Source: JBBDLF01 sp040879025
GTDB taxonomy: Bacteria; Pseudomonadota; Gammaproteobacteria; Pseudomonadales; Pseudohongiellaceae
Assembly (NCBI GenBank): GCA_040879025.1
Contig: JBBDLF010000003.1
Span: 1-64,000 of the forward strand
DNA: 64,000 nucleotides
Reading direction: 5' to 3'
The position numbers and the translations under genes were made by a program. The notes below the pieces were generated by a model that did not search any database, was not told where the DNA came from, and was given only the letters and a program-made list of their open reading frames with translations. How positions within the stretch are numbered: the first letter of the stretch is position 1; each line of letters begins with the position of its first letter. Of the stretch, positions 54,115 through 62,680 are shown one piece after another.

Positions 54115-55230
54115 TCAGATAATCTGTCGACCTTCAGCCACGTTGATCAGGCGCGGGAAACACAGCGTCGCCGGGCGGCTGCCAGAGCGCGGCAACAGCT
54201 CTCGCAGAATCCCTGCCTCCTTGAGCTGCCTGAGTAAGCCGGGTGTAGTTTTCTCGTGCACACCAAATTCCCGTTTCAACTGCTGAGCCAAATCCGATGA
54301 TCGAAAAATCGGCCGGCTGAAAATGGCATCCAGCAAATGTAACGTGTACTGGGAGTGGGTGGCATCCTGTATGGCCAGCTTCATCTCGTCATACAGAGCC
54401 CTGATTTGCTGTACTCTTAGGCTGTTCTGCTTAGCCTGCAAACTGACACCCTTCAGAAAAAAGCCGATCCAACCATTCCAATCCCCCTCTGCCGAGATTG
54501 CCTTCAAGTGCTGGTAATACTCCTCCCGGTGACTTTCCAGATACTCCGAAAGATAAAACATGGGCTGGGACAGCGCTCGCTTCTGGTACAGGAACAGCGG
54601 AATCAAAATACGCCCGATTCGACCGTTACCATCCTTGAAGGGATGCAGTAATTCGAACTGGGCGTGCACAATGGCAGCTTGCAGCAAGAAGTCGATGTCG
54701 TCACTGTCCAGGTATCGCTCCCAAGCCTGCAGAAAATTCGGCAACTGCAAGGGGTTGGGCGGCACAAACGTGGCCTGCTCAACAGCGCAGTCCGCTTTGC
54801 CAATCCAGTTCTGATCAAGTCGAAACTCCCCCGGCGACTTGTCCTGCCCGCGCGCACTGCTCATCAGAATGTGGTGCAGCTCGCGTACGAAAGACAGGCG
54901 AATTGGATAATCTTTCAAATACTCACGTGCCGAAAACAACGCCTGTCGATAATTGGAAATCTCCTGAATATCTTTGTACTTCTCACCCGTTTTGATCATT
55001 CCCGCTTCCTGCTCCAGCACCTCATCCACGGTGGCCTGAGTGCCTTCGATGCGAGAGGACAGCACTGCTTCCTGAGTAGTCAATGGCGAGAGCATCACGG
55101 CCGGGTTAGGAATGCCTTGCACCAGGCCGTCATAACGTGCCAGTGCCGCATTCGCCTGCCCAACCAACGGCAACAACTGACGAAAGTCCAGATCCGTTAT
55201 CGGCAATTGTTCAGGGACATAAGGTCGCAT
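54115..55230 (-). CDS. Fic-family protein with C-terminal winged helix
   Basis: 371 aa. The Fic motif HPFKDGNGRIGR begins at H196. The inhibitory motif SSRIEG at 58-63 (class II) precedes it. The C-terminal 80 residues (SSDLAQQLKREFGVHEKTTPGLLRQLKEAG) form a winged helix. Fic genes of this kind occur between mod and res in helicase/Mod/Res operons. Here the fused Mod tail is 10 bases upstream and the Res start lies downstream, so this is the sole intact survivor. Confidence 0.9.
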   Translation of the reverse strand: MRPYVPEQLPITDLDFRQLLPLVGQANAALARYDGLVQGIPNPAVMLSPLTTQEAVLSSRIEGTQATVDEVLEQEAGMIKTGEKYKDIQEISNYRQALFSAREYLKDYPIRLSFVRELHHILMSSARGQDKSPGEFRLDQNWIGKADCAVEQATFVPPNPLQLPNFLQAWERYLDSDDIDFLLQAAIVHAQFELLHPFKDGNGRIGRILIPLFLYQKRALSQPMFYLSEYLESHREEYYQHLKAISAEGDWNGWIGFFLKGVSLQAKQNSLRVQQIRALYDEMKLAIQDATHSQYTLHLLDAIFSRPIFRSSDLAQQLKREFGVHEKTTPGLLRQLKEAGILRELLPRSGSRPATLCFPRLINVAEGRQII

Positions 55231-55240
55231 AACGGGTTCC

Positions 55241-55573
55241 TTAGAGACACTTCACTTCCGTAGCAGGTGACAGTTGCGTGAATATCTGCTCGACATTGAT
55301 GCCAGTGGCATCGTCCTTGAAACTGGCATCGTGGAACACGGCGCGAAGCGGCTGAGTTTTCGCCAGCTCCTTGACGAAATCTCCATCGATCTTGCCATCG
55401 GCATCGAAACAGGCAGTGAAACGCAGTTCCCCAATTTGTTCAAGCTCGGCTTTAAGTGCTTCGAAGGCATACATGGAAAAACAAGGCGCAGCAATGTGCA
55501 GACGAGCACCCGCTTTGAGTGTCTGTTTGATGTCGTCACCGAGCAGGCGGTTGATGTTGTCGATCAGCTCCAT
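55241..55573 (-). pseudogene. Fusion remnant: PLD-type helicase start joined to type III Mod end
   Basis: 110 codons. MELIDNINRLLGDDIKQTLK...HIAAPCFSMYAFEALKAELE is the N terminus of a PLD-domain SNF2-like helicase. From about residue 50 it reads as the C terminus of a type III methyltransferase (ACFDADGKIDGDFVKELAKT; GINVEQIFTQLSPATEVK). The frame is continuous. The deleted part would cover most of both genes. Confidence 0.75.
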
Positions 55574-55692
55574 CTATGCCTCATTGCACTTTCTCCTTTT
55601 TTACAGCCCAAACATCATGTATCGGTGCGGGGGTAACGGGTCGCATTACAGATTGAAAGTCAGGAATCGCCGTAATCTAACTCACTGACTAA

Positions 55693-56730
55693 TTAAATTT
55701 GGGGCACATGGGTGACCCGCTTAGTCACCCTCGCCCTCAGAAATACTTCCTCTCTATGGTAGTTGAGAAAGAACCGTTGATCGGTATTGAAACCGCCCAC
55801 GTTGACAGAACCAGCGGTGATTATCCCCATCTTCTCCAGCGAAGACAGGTGCGCGGCGGGTGAGATCAAAAGATCACCATTATCTTCAAACGAAACAAAC
55901 CCTCGATCAAACAGGTGATCCACACTGGGAGTAAGCAATAGGCCATTGGCTGCCGACAAACGCTCATCGCTCCCCCCGCAGTCCCGCCAGGGTTTGATAT
56001 GGCTGGCGCGTAAGTGTTCGGCTCTGTCTACCTTGGTAATACGACATTGAGATTCTACCTGCATAACATTTTTTTTAAAAACTCCCTGACCGCGCCTTGC
56101 AAGAATCAGTGTTTCTCTCTCGGTTTCAGAGAGATTTAGATTTGATCGAATGTCGTTTATAAGATGCTCTTCCCATTCGACAAGACCTATGGCTGTCTCT
56201 TCCCGGTAATCAACCTCTGCCGGGTACTCTATAGAACGAACGATAGTGTGAAGTTGTTCTGCCTCTGGCCCTATGCTTCGGAACAGTACATCCACCAATC
56301 GGGGAGGCACAAACGTGAGGTAGACCCCTTGATTGCCTCTTCCGTTTGACTGCAGAGGGGAATATCGAGGAGGCAACTCCGGCCTTATGGCTGACATGTA
56401 GTCCGCAGGCCGGATTTGATTATTGAGGGGATAATACTTCACGTCCACCCGCCATCCGATGGCGTCCCAATTTGGCCCGGCCTTGCCAAATTCTGGAGGC
56501 TTCGGCGATTCGTAGGCATTGGACCTGGCGACGCCGATTGCTCTGATATAGGTACCTTCGAACGAGAAAACGAGATCACCTGGAGAGATCTCTCTCATGA
56601 ACTCGTAGAAGGGATTCCTACCGCCGTGGGAATTCCGCTTGGGCGACCATAGGTATCCCCCTTCAGTCTCCTGTCGAAATGTTTGGTTTTGATTTACCCA
56701 CCAGTGACGCACGTTGCTACTCATTGGCAT
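55693..56730 (-). CDS. EVE-like/HNH modification-dependent endonuclease
   Basis: 345 aa. The N-terminal 150 residues (RHWWVNQNQTFRQE; PFYEFMREISPGDLVFSF; YIRAIGVA) have an EVE/PUA-like fold that in other proteins reads modified bases. The C-terminal HNH_2 nuclease has ASHIKPWRDCG, NGLLLTPSVDHLFDRGFV. Such fusions act as type IV restriction enzymes. ATG 56730 (MPMSSNVRHWW) is chosen; the frame beyond it comes from the NERD scrap. Intact, unlike the 48.4-kb copy. Confidence 0.85.
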   Translation of the reverse strand: MPMSSNVRHWWVNQNQTFRQETEGGYLWSPKRNSHGGRNPFYEFMREISPGDLVFSFEGTYIRAIGVARSNAYESPKPPEFGKAGPNWDAIGWRVDVKYYPLNNQIRPADYMSAIRPELPPRYSPLQSNGRGNQGVYLTFVPPRLVDVLFRSIGPEAEQLHTIVRSIEYPAEVDYREETAIGLVEWEEHLINDIRSNLNLSETERETLILARRGQGVFKKNVMQVESQCRITKVDRAEHLRASHIKPWRDCGGSDERLSAANGLLLTPSVDHLFDRGFVSFEDNGDLLISPAAHLSSLEKMGIITAGSVNVGGFNTDQRFFLNYHREEVFLRARVTKRVTHVPQI

Positions 56731-56790
56731 TCGAATTATTGATTTTATAAGCCCTGATGTAGGCACTCACGTGTGCAGCTACCATCGGGT
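56717..56790 (-). pseudogene. C-terminal scrap of a NERD gene
   Basis: The minus strand reads MVAAHVSAYIRAYKINNSNA then a stop, matching the last residues of the NERD protein at 48521 (MVTAHVSAYIRAYKNNNPNV). It overlaps the start of the EVE-HNH gene and is cut off at about 56793. Confidence 0.82.
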
Positions 56791-56810
56791 CTCTAAGCGG
56801 GGCACGAGGT

Positions 56811-57470
56811 TTAATCCACCACCGGGTAATAAATCTCACCCCAATCCTCCTCCGTCAGCATCAATTCAATACACACCGGAATCAGCTCAAACAACAAATT
56901 CTTCCCATCCCGGACCTGGCTCCGGTTCACTTGGCTCTTGTATGTCGCCCCTCCGTGCACCAGTTGATTCCGCAACACATACAACCGATCCAGAATAATG
57001 CTCAACAACAGGGGCGTGTCGTTATTGGCCAGGGCGTGCAGCGCCAGTTTTTTGCTCTGTGCGAAGGAACTCTCCCAGTCCGAGTTGCCTGCGCGAGCGG
57101 AAGTCCAGAACGGTGCGAAGACATATTTGTTGTCTATAATCAGCCGCACGAATTGGCTGTATTTCATCCATAGCAGATTGTGGATTCTGTGTTCCTGGTC
57201 CAGCTCGCAGAGCTTGCGGGTGAACCTGTCGAAATTTGTCCGGCTGTCGGTACCCGGGTCTGACTCATCATCTATGGCGTAGCAGGCATTAAAAGCTATC
57301 CACAGGGCAATGAAGGCGATGTCGTCATCACTCTTTCCATTGTTTCCATTCAATCCATAGCCTTCCGCACAGCGAAGCCAGCTGATGGCCCTGTGCAAAC
57401 GGATTGACTGGTTTTCGGAAAGACCCTCCCTGAGCTCCCGAAATGAGTTGTGCAATGCTTCAGCATTCAC
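56811..57470 (-). CDS. HEPN-family protein
   Basis: 219 aa from GTG 57470 (conserved in the deleted copy at 52877). HEPN-type all-helical fold; RNQLVHGG gives the R-x4-H ribonuclease motif. SIRLHRAISWLRCAE and the terminal EEDWGEIYYPVV are conserved in this group. HEPN proteins are often RNA-cutting toxins in defence islands. No antitoxin is adjacent. The upstream region also resembles that of the 52.8-kb copy for about 110 bases. Confidence 0.78.
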   Translation of the reverse strand: MNAEALHNSFRELREGLSENQSIRLHRAISWLRCAEGYGLNGNNGKSDDDIAFIALWIAFNACYAIDDESDPGTDSRTNFDRFTRKLCELDQEHRIHNLLWMKYSQFVRLIIDNKYVFAPFWTSARAGNSDWESSFAQSKKLALHALANNDTPLLLSIILDRLYVLRNQLVHGGATYKSQVNRSQVRDGKNLLFELIPVCIELMLTEEDWGEIYYPVVD

Positions 57471-57850
57471 TGGCGACACCGCGCGTGGTTGTTCTTGGTG
57501 TCGGGTCCAGCCGATTAGCCGGAGCCGAACCAGGTAGATACCCAATTTACCCGCCAATAGCAAGGAGGGGTGACCAATTGTGGCTGTTATGAGCGGTTTA
57601 CCGCAGCCAACAGGCTCGCCCCGGGTCTGGCTTGGCTGGTCTGCACCCTGGCCGGAGAGTGGCTTGGATGCCACCGTTGACGCCGCCAACAGCGATAACG
57701 AGGGCTAGGGTGAGTTTCCTTAATGTATTTTTTAAAAGTCATAATCAGGAACTATGTAGTATATATAAAACAAAATATGTTGACAGCCCGCACCTCTTCG
57801 GGTAGCTTGATGCTCCAGGAATCTTAGCCTGGCAGACGAAAGGCGGTGGT
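57471..57850. other. Intergenic region with decayed exported-protein start
   Basis: The first 120 bases match those after 52877. Beyond, a minus-strand frame (LRKLTLALVIAVGGVNGGIQA) looks like a signal peptide cut from its ATG by a frameshift near 57720. The part before the hipB gene is AT-rich and probably holds its promoter. Confidence 0.5.
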
Positions 57851-58186
57851 ATGGCCAAGACAGCAAGAACTTACTCGAACCGCACATTGCAGGCGATCAG
57901 AGTGTTGGCAACGCAGATACAGCTTGCCCGTAAACAGCACCGCTGGACTGAGGCAGAATTGGCAGAGCGCGCCGGGGCTTCCCGTTCGACTATTCGCATG
58001 ATCGAGGATGGCAATCCCGCCACGGGTCTCGGCCTTTACTTCGAAGTGGCCACATTACTGGGTATTTCGCTCTATGATGCCGATAGCCAAAAACTTACTG
58101 ATATCCAGCACACCCTGGATCTCAAACTGGCCCTGCTCCCGAGCCGCATAGACAAGCATCGCGGCGAGGTCTTCGATGACTTCTAG
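57851..58186 (+). CDS. hipB: XRE-family antitoxin, HipB-like (module 2)
   Basis: 111 aa. The HTH at about 20-70 (LARKQHRWTEAELAERAGAS; TIRMIEDGNP) resembles HipB. AGGCGGTGGT precedes the ATG. It overlaps hipA by 11 bases. Unlike module 1, no clean TGAG/CTCA operator is visible upstream. Confidence 0.88.
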   Translation: MAKTARTYSNRTLQAIRVLATQIQLARKQHRWTEAELAERAGASRSTIRMIEDGNPATGLGLYFEVATLLGISLYDADSQKLTDIQHTLDLKLALLPSRIDKHRGEVFDDF

Positions 58187-59462
58187 GGAAAAAGGCGCTT
58201 TTGTCTGGATTTGGCTCGATAGTCGGAGCGATCCGGTTGTATGTGGGCGGCTGGAGTACAGGGACGGCCAGCTTGGTTTCAACTATGGTAAGAGTTATCT
58301 CGGCAGAGAGGATGCGGTTTCCATCTACGAGCCGGAGCTCCCCTCAAAGCCGGGCCGGATCGACCTGCTGCCCCGAATGGAAATGCCGAGCTGTATCCGG
58401 GATGGATCTCCTGACGCCTGGGGTCGTCGCGTCATTATTAGCCAGGTGACGGGAAAGAAGAACGACGACATCGAATTCACCGAGCTTGACGAACTGGCCT
58501 ATCTGCTGATGTCAGGATCGGACAGGATCGGCAATCTCGATTTCCAGGAATCAGCCACTGACTATAAGCCACGGAACGAAAGCGCAGCCAGCCTTGACGA
58601 CCTCCAGAAAGCCTCTGAGCTGGTCGATAGCGGCAAGCCTTTGCCAAAAGAGCTCGATCAGGCCCTCAATCGCGGCTCCAGTATCGGCGGCGCGCGCCCG
58701 AAAGCCGGAATTCAGTCCGACGACAAGAAATACATTGCGAAGTTCTCCAGCTCTACCGATACCTACAGCGTGGTCAAGGCGGAATATATTGCCATGAGAC
58801 TGGCGGCGAAGGCTGGCATCAAGGCTGCTCCTGTCGCGCTGGCTTGCGCCCATGGCAAGGATGTGCTTCTCATTGAGCGGTTTGATCGCCACCTGAACGG
58901 TCGCGACGAATGGTGCCGGAAAGCTATGGTCTCCAGCCTGACGATATTTGGCATCCCCGAACAGGAAGCCCGCTACGCCAGCTATGAAGAGCTTGCGGAG
59001 AAAATCCGCCATCTATTTTCCAACCCACGTGACACGCTTCATGAGCTATACCGCCGTATGGTCTTCAATATTCTGGTGGGCAATACTGATGATCATGCCC
59101 GCAACCACGCCGCTTTTTGGGACGGTCGCCATTTGACCTTGACGCCAGCCTATGACATCTGCCCACAAGGTCGGACAGGCCAGGAAGTGTCTCAGGCCAT
59201 GAACATCCACGGGGACAACAAGTTAAGCCAGCTCGGCAACTGCCTAGCCGCGAGGAATGCGTTCCAGCTCTCCGAAGTAGATGCGCTGGGTATAATGCGC
59301 TCTCAAGTCAGGGCGATCTTGGAACATTATCCTGCTGTGTGCCAGGAGGCAGGATTATCCGAAGTGGACCAGGCATTTTTCTGGCGGCGGCAGTTTCTGA
59401 ACCCTTACTGTTTCTACGATCTCCCGGAACCGGTAGATAAGGAGATAACAGAAGGACTATAG
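58176..59462 (+). CDS. hipA: HipA-family kinase toxin (module 2)
   Basis: 428 aa. SSIGGARPKAGI (nucleotide loop), DVLLIERFDRH, VGNTDDHARNHAAFWD (catalytic Asp) and LTPAYDICPQ (metal Asp) are all in place. Only distantly like module 1 at 35.6 kb, so it was gained separately. Ends shortly before a palindromic hairpin (59505-59519) and the AbiE promoter. Confidence 0.92.
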   Translation: MTSREKGAFVWIWLDSRSDPVVCGRLEYRDGQLGFNYGKSYLGREDAVSIYEPELPSKPGRIDLLPRMEMPSCIRDGSPDAWGRRVIISQVTGKKNDDIEFTELDELAYLLMSGSDRIGNLDFQESATDYKPRNESAASLDDLQKASELVDSGKPLPKELDQALNRGSSIGGARPKAGIQSDDKKYIAKFSSSTDTYSVVKAEYIAMRLAAKAGIKAAPVALACAHGKDVLLIERFDRHLNGRDEWCRKAMVSSLTIFGIPEQEARYASYEELAEKIRHLFSNPRDTLHELYRRMVFNILVGNTDDHARNHAAFWDGRHLTLTPAYDICPQGRTGQEVSQAMNIHGDNKLSQLGNCLAARNAFQLSEVDALGIMRSQVRAILEHYPAVCQEAGLSEVDQAFFWRRQFLNPYCFYDLPEPVDKEITEGL

Positions 59463-59504
59463 CCCCTCTTACCGCCGAAAGTCCCATTTTTACCGGCATG
59501 CAAA

Positions 59505-59604
59505 AGTGGCTCAGCCACTAATTACCGCCCTTGCCGTCCACTTGTATCAAGGTGTATTCTAAGTGTACGCAAAAGCCACCAATAGACGACCTTCACGTCC
59601 ACTT
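59505..59604 (+). promoter_or_regulatory. AbiE promoter with three CGT(C/A)CACTT sites and upstream hairpin
   Basis: AGTGGCT-C-AGCCACT (59505-59519) may end hipA transcription. TTGCCG (59531-59536), 18 bases and TATTCT (59555-59560) form a promoter. CGTCCACTT lies at 59535 and 59596, and its inverse AAGTGTACG (one change) at 59561, so an inverted pair brackets the -10. AbiEi is known to bind such repeats and autorepress. Confidence 0.75.
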
Positions 59605-59608
59605 ACAC

Positions 59609-60148
59609 ATGAACACCACAACCGCACTGAAACGCCTGAATCTCTGGGACAATCAAGACCGCTTCGTCTTTACTCGAGCGGATCTGGCCAAGATTTTCCA
59701 CGAGGACAGCCCCCGCGCCTTCAAGGCGGGCTTGCAACGCCTGGTTGCGGATGAGATTCTGCTGCGTCCGGTGCGGGGAGTGTACCTCTATGCCCTGAGC
59801 CAGAGCCGGGGTAGCGATACCGTCGAGCACATCGCCAGAGCGCTACGCCGGGGCGAATACAACTATGTCAGCCTGGAGTCAGCCTTGAGCGAATACGGTG
59901 TGATCTCCCAGGTTCCGGTGGACCGGCTCACGGTGATGACCACAGGGCGCAAAGGCGAGTACCCGACGCCTTTCGGCACCATCGAGTTTACCCACACCAA
60001 GCGCCGGCCAGGTGATATCCTTCCCGGTGTCCGGGATGTGGGTCGTCCTCTGAAACTGGCGACTCCGGCTGTGGCCTGGCGTGACTTGAAACGAGTGGGC
60101 AGGAACACCCATCTGGTGAACGAACAGGAACTGGCAACCGATGGTTGA
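59609..60148 (+). CDS. abiEi: AbiEi-family antitoxin
   Basis: 179 aa from ATG 59609 (MNTTTALKRLNLWDNQ); the frame from 59531 runs through the operator. A winged-helix N terminus (FVFTRADLAKIFHEDSPRAFKAG) and the AbiEi antitoxin fold (EYNYVSLESALSEYGVISQV; GTIEFTHTKR) are clear. In type IV systems it represses transcription and counters the toxin. It overlaps the toxin gene by eight bases. Confidence 0.9.
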   Translation: MNTTTALKRLNLWDNQDRFVFTRADLAKIFHEDSPRAFKAGLQRLVADEILLRPVRGVYLYALSQSRGSDTVEHIARALRRGEYNYVSLESALSEYGVISQVPVDRLTVMTTGRKGEYPTPFGTIEFTHTKRRPGDILPGVRDVGRPLKLATPAVAWRDLKRVGRNTHLVNEQELATDG

Positions 60149-61055
60149 GTTGATCAACAAAGCGGATTTCGAGCGCCTGACTGCGCTGGCCATGAGTGAC
60201 CCCGGGCGCGCGCACATGCGACCGGTGATCCAGAAGGAGCTGCTACACTACGATATTCTCTACAGCCTGGATGATGCTGGTCTGTTGGATCAGTTAACCT
60301 TTCAGGGTGGTACGTCGCTACGTCTGTGCCATGGATCTCCGCGTTTCAGCGAGGACCTGGATTTTGTCGGCGGCAAGGGCTTCACCCGGCAACAGCTTGA
60401 ACCGATCAAGGATTGCATCGAGCACTACATCGGCCAACGCTACGGGCTGAAAGTCAGTGTCAAGGAACCACGTGAGCTGAAAGACGAGCGTGAATATGCC
60501 GAACTGAAAATAGACAAGTGGCAGATTGCTGTCGTTACCGCCCCGCAACATAAACATATTCCTGCGCAGCGCATCAAGGTGGAAGTCGCCAATATTGATG
60601 CCTATTCCCGCGAACCGAAGGCCTTACAGCTCAATTACACTTTCTTGCCCGAAGGCTACGGCGACACCCTGGTGCTGACGGAGACCCTGGCCGAAATCAT
60701 GGCCGACAAGCTGGTATCGCTGGTGAACACCACTGGCTATGTGCGCAACCGGGATATCTGGGATCTGCGCTGGCTGAAACAACAAGGCGCAGAATTGCGG
60801 ACAGACTGGGTAGCCAATAAGGTGCGCGATTACCGTATCGACGGCTACCCGGACAAACTGGCGCGCATGCTCGAACGTCTGCCCGGAATCATCAAGGGAG
60901 AGGTGTTTCAACGGGAGATATTGCGTTTCATTCCACAGGAAGTGGCCGAGCGCACTGTGAAGAAACACAAGTTCAATGAGTTTCTGACCACCGAAGTGTC
61001 CGGTCTCCTGCAACAGGTGAAGGTGTCAATGCAGGGAGGAGACACCGCTGGCTGA
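60141..61055 (+). CDS. abiEii: AbiEii-family nucleotidyltransferase toxin
   Basis: 304 aa. The DNA-polymerase-beta-like core is GGTSLRLCHGSPRFSEDLDFV (GS and D-x-D motif) near residue 55-75. AbiEii/MenT-type toxins add nucleotides to tRNA ends or other targets and abort phage infection. Normal length. With AbiEi forms a type IV toxin-antitoxin module. Confidence 0.92.
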   Translation: MVELINKADFERLTALAMSDPGRAHMRPVIQKELLHYDILYSLDDAGLLDQLTFQGGTSLRLCHGSPRFSEDLDFVGGKGFTRQQLEPIKDCIEHYIGQRYGLKVSVKEPRELKDEREYAELKIDKWQIAVVTAPQHKHIPAQRIKVEVANIDAYSREPKALQLNYTFLPEGYGDTLVLTETLAEIMADKLVSLVNTTGYVRNRDIWDLRWLKQQGAELRTDWVANKVRDYRIDGYPDKLARMLERLPGIIKGEVFQREILRFIPQEVAERTVKKHKFNEFLTTEVSGLLQQVKVSMQGGDTAG

Positions 61056-61225
61056 AGTAAGCTTCCCCGTACTGATTCAACCAGAGCCTGACCGAGACGT
61101 TCCAATAGGCGCATGAAAACAGTCGCGGCAGCGCTGGGCATGCGGTGAGAGAGTCGCCTCAGCGCTAACAAACTGGGATACAATTCACTTTTCCGGAAAA
61201 CAGGCCCCTTGCCCTACCCAACATC

Positions 61226-62680
61226 ATGGCACTCGATTTCACCACATTGCACTCGCTCAGCAGCCGCCACCCCGCCTGGCGGCTGCTGCGTTCCGATCAT
61301 GCCCCACTGGTAATCAGCTTTTTGCACCGGGTATTCATCGAGCCCAACGAGCGTGTCATTCCGGCCTCCCGCCTTGCCGAAACACTCGAGGATGAACTCT
61401 ACGCCCTGCGGGAACAACTGGGACCCGAGGCGTTTCCCCGTTCCGGACAGAACTACCTTGCCGACTGGACCAGCCCCGACAAGGGCTGGCTGCGGCGCTT
61501 TTATGTCCCTGATTCGGACGAACCCCACTTCGACCTGACGCCGGCCACCGAGCGCGCCATCGCCTGGCTCGACAGCCTCTCCGACCGCAGCTTCGTCGGC
61601 ACCGAATCCCGCCTGTTGACCCTCTTTCAACTGCTCAAGCAGATGAGCGAAGGGAGCGAGGCCGATCCGGGCAAACGAATCGAGGAATTGCAGAAGCGGC
61701 GGCGGGAAATCGACGCGGAAATAGCTCAGATCGAATCGGGCAATATTCCTCTGCTTGACGCTACCGAACTGAAGGACCGCTATCAGCAGTTTGTGCAACT
61801 CGCCCGGGAATTGTTGACTGACTTCCGGCAGGTTGAGGACAATTTCCGGCGCCTGGACCGGCAAGTGCGCGAGCGCATCGCCCTGTGGGAAGGCAGCAAG
61901 GGCGAATTGCTGGAGCAGATCATGGGTGAGCGGGAGGCCATCACGGAGTCGGATCAGGGGCGCAGCTTCGGTGCTTTCTGGGATTTTCTGATGTCCCGCC
62001 AGCGTCAGGAGGAACTGACCCAACTGCTGGAAAAAGTCCTTACCCTGCCGGCCGTTCTGGAGATGGAACCGGAAAGACGCCTGCGACGGCTGCACTATGA
62101 TTGGCTGGAAGCCGGCGAACATACCCAGCGTACGGTGGCACAGTTGTCTCAGCAATTACGCCGCTTTCTGGATGATCAAGCCTGGCTGGAAAATAAACGC
62201 ATAATGGAGATTCTGCACAGCATCGAGGCGCGGGCGCTTGCCGTGCGGGACACACCGCCCGCGGGGATCTTCTCCGCAATCGACGATACGGCGGTCACCG
62301 TGGAACTTGCCTTTGAGCGTCCACTCCATACCCCGGCCATGAAACCCGCTATCGTGGATCAGGTGCTGGAGGCGGTGGATTCCGACCTCGACGACTCAGC
62401 GCTTTACTCACAGGTTTTCGTGGATAAATCTCGCTTGAGCAGCCACATCAGTCGCATGCTGCAGGAGCGCAATCAGGTTACTTTGGGAGAACTGACCAAA
62501 GAGCAACCTTTGCAGGAAGGACTGGCCGAGTTGGTGGCCTATCTGGAACTGGGAAGCGGGACATTTGACACGGTATTCGACGAGTCGCACCTTGACTCTG
62601 TCTCTTGGAATGGCGCAGGCCTGAACCGGCAGCCAGTGCGAAAAACAGCGCGACTCCCGCGAGTGATATTTGTAAGATGA
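61226..62680 (+). CDS. jetA: Wadjet subunit JetA (DUF3375)
   Basis: 484 aa. The start MALDFTTLHSLSSRHPAWRL and the coiled-coil region (RIEELQKRRREIDAEIAQIE) match DUF3375, the kleisin-like JetA (MukF analogue) of Wadjet. Wadjet is an SMC complex that senses and cleaves closed circular plasmids. The stop overlaps jetB by four bases (ATGA). Confidence 0.93.
   Translation: MALDFTTLHSLSSRHPAWRLLRSDHAPLVISFLHRVFIEPNERVIPASRLAETLEDELYALREQLGPEAFPRSGQNYLADWTSPDKGWLRRFYVPDSDEPHFDLTPATERAIAWLDSLSDRSFVGTESRLLTLFQLLKQMSEGSEADPGKRIEELQKRRREIDAEIAQIESGNIPLLDATELKDRYQQFVQLARELLTDFRQVEDNFRRLDRQVRERIALWEGSKGELLEQIMGEREAITESDQGRSFGAFWDFLMSRQRQEELTQLLEKVLTLPAVLEMEPERRLRRLHYDWLEAGEHTQRTVAQLSQQLRRFLDDQAWLENKRIMEILHSIEARALAVRDTPPAGIFSAIDDTAVTVELAFERPLHTPAMKPAIVDQVLEAVDSDLDDSALYSQVFVDKSRLSSHISRMLQERNQVTLGELTKEQPLQEGLAELVAYLELGSGTFDTVFDESHLDSVSWNGAGLNRQPVRKTARLPRVIFVR

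Noticed and set aside
39376..57850. Integron cassette array
   Set aside because: Small genes and duplicated segments suggested it, but orientations alternate, no attC-like hairpins follow the genes, and no integron integrase is seen.
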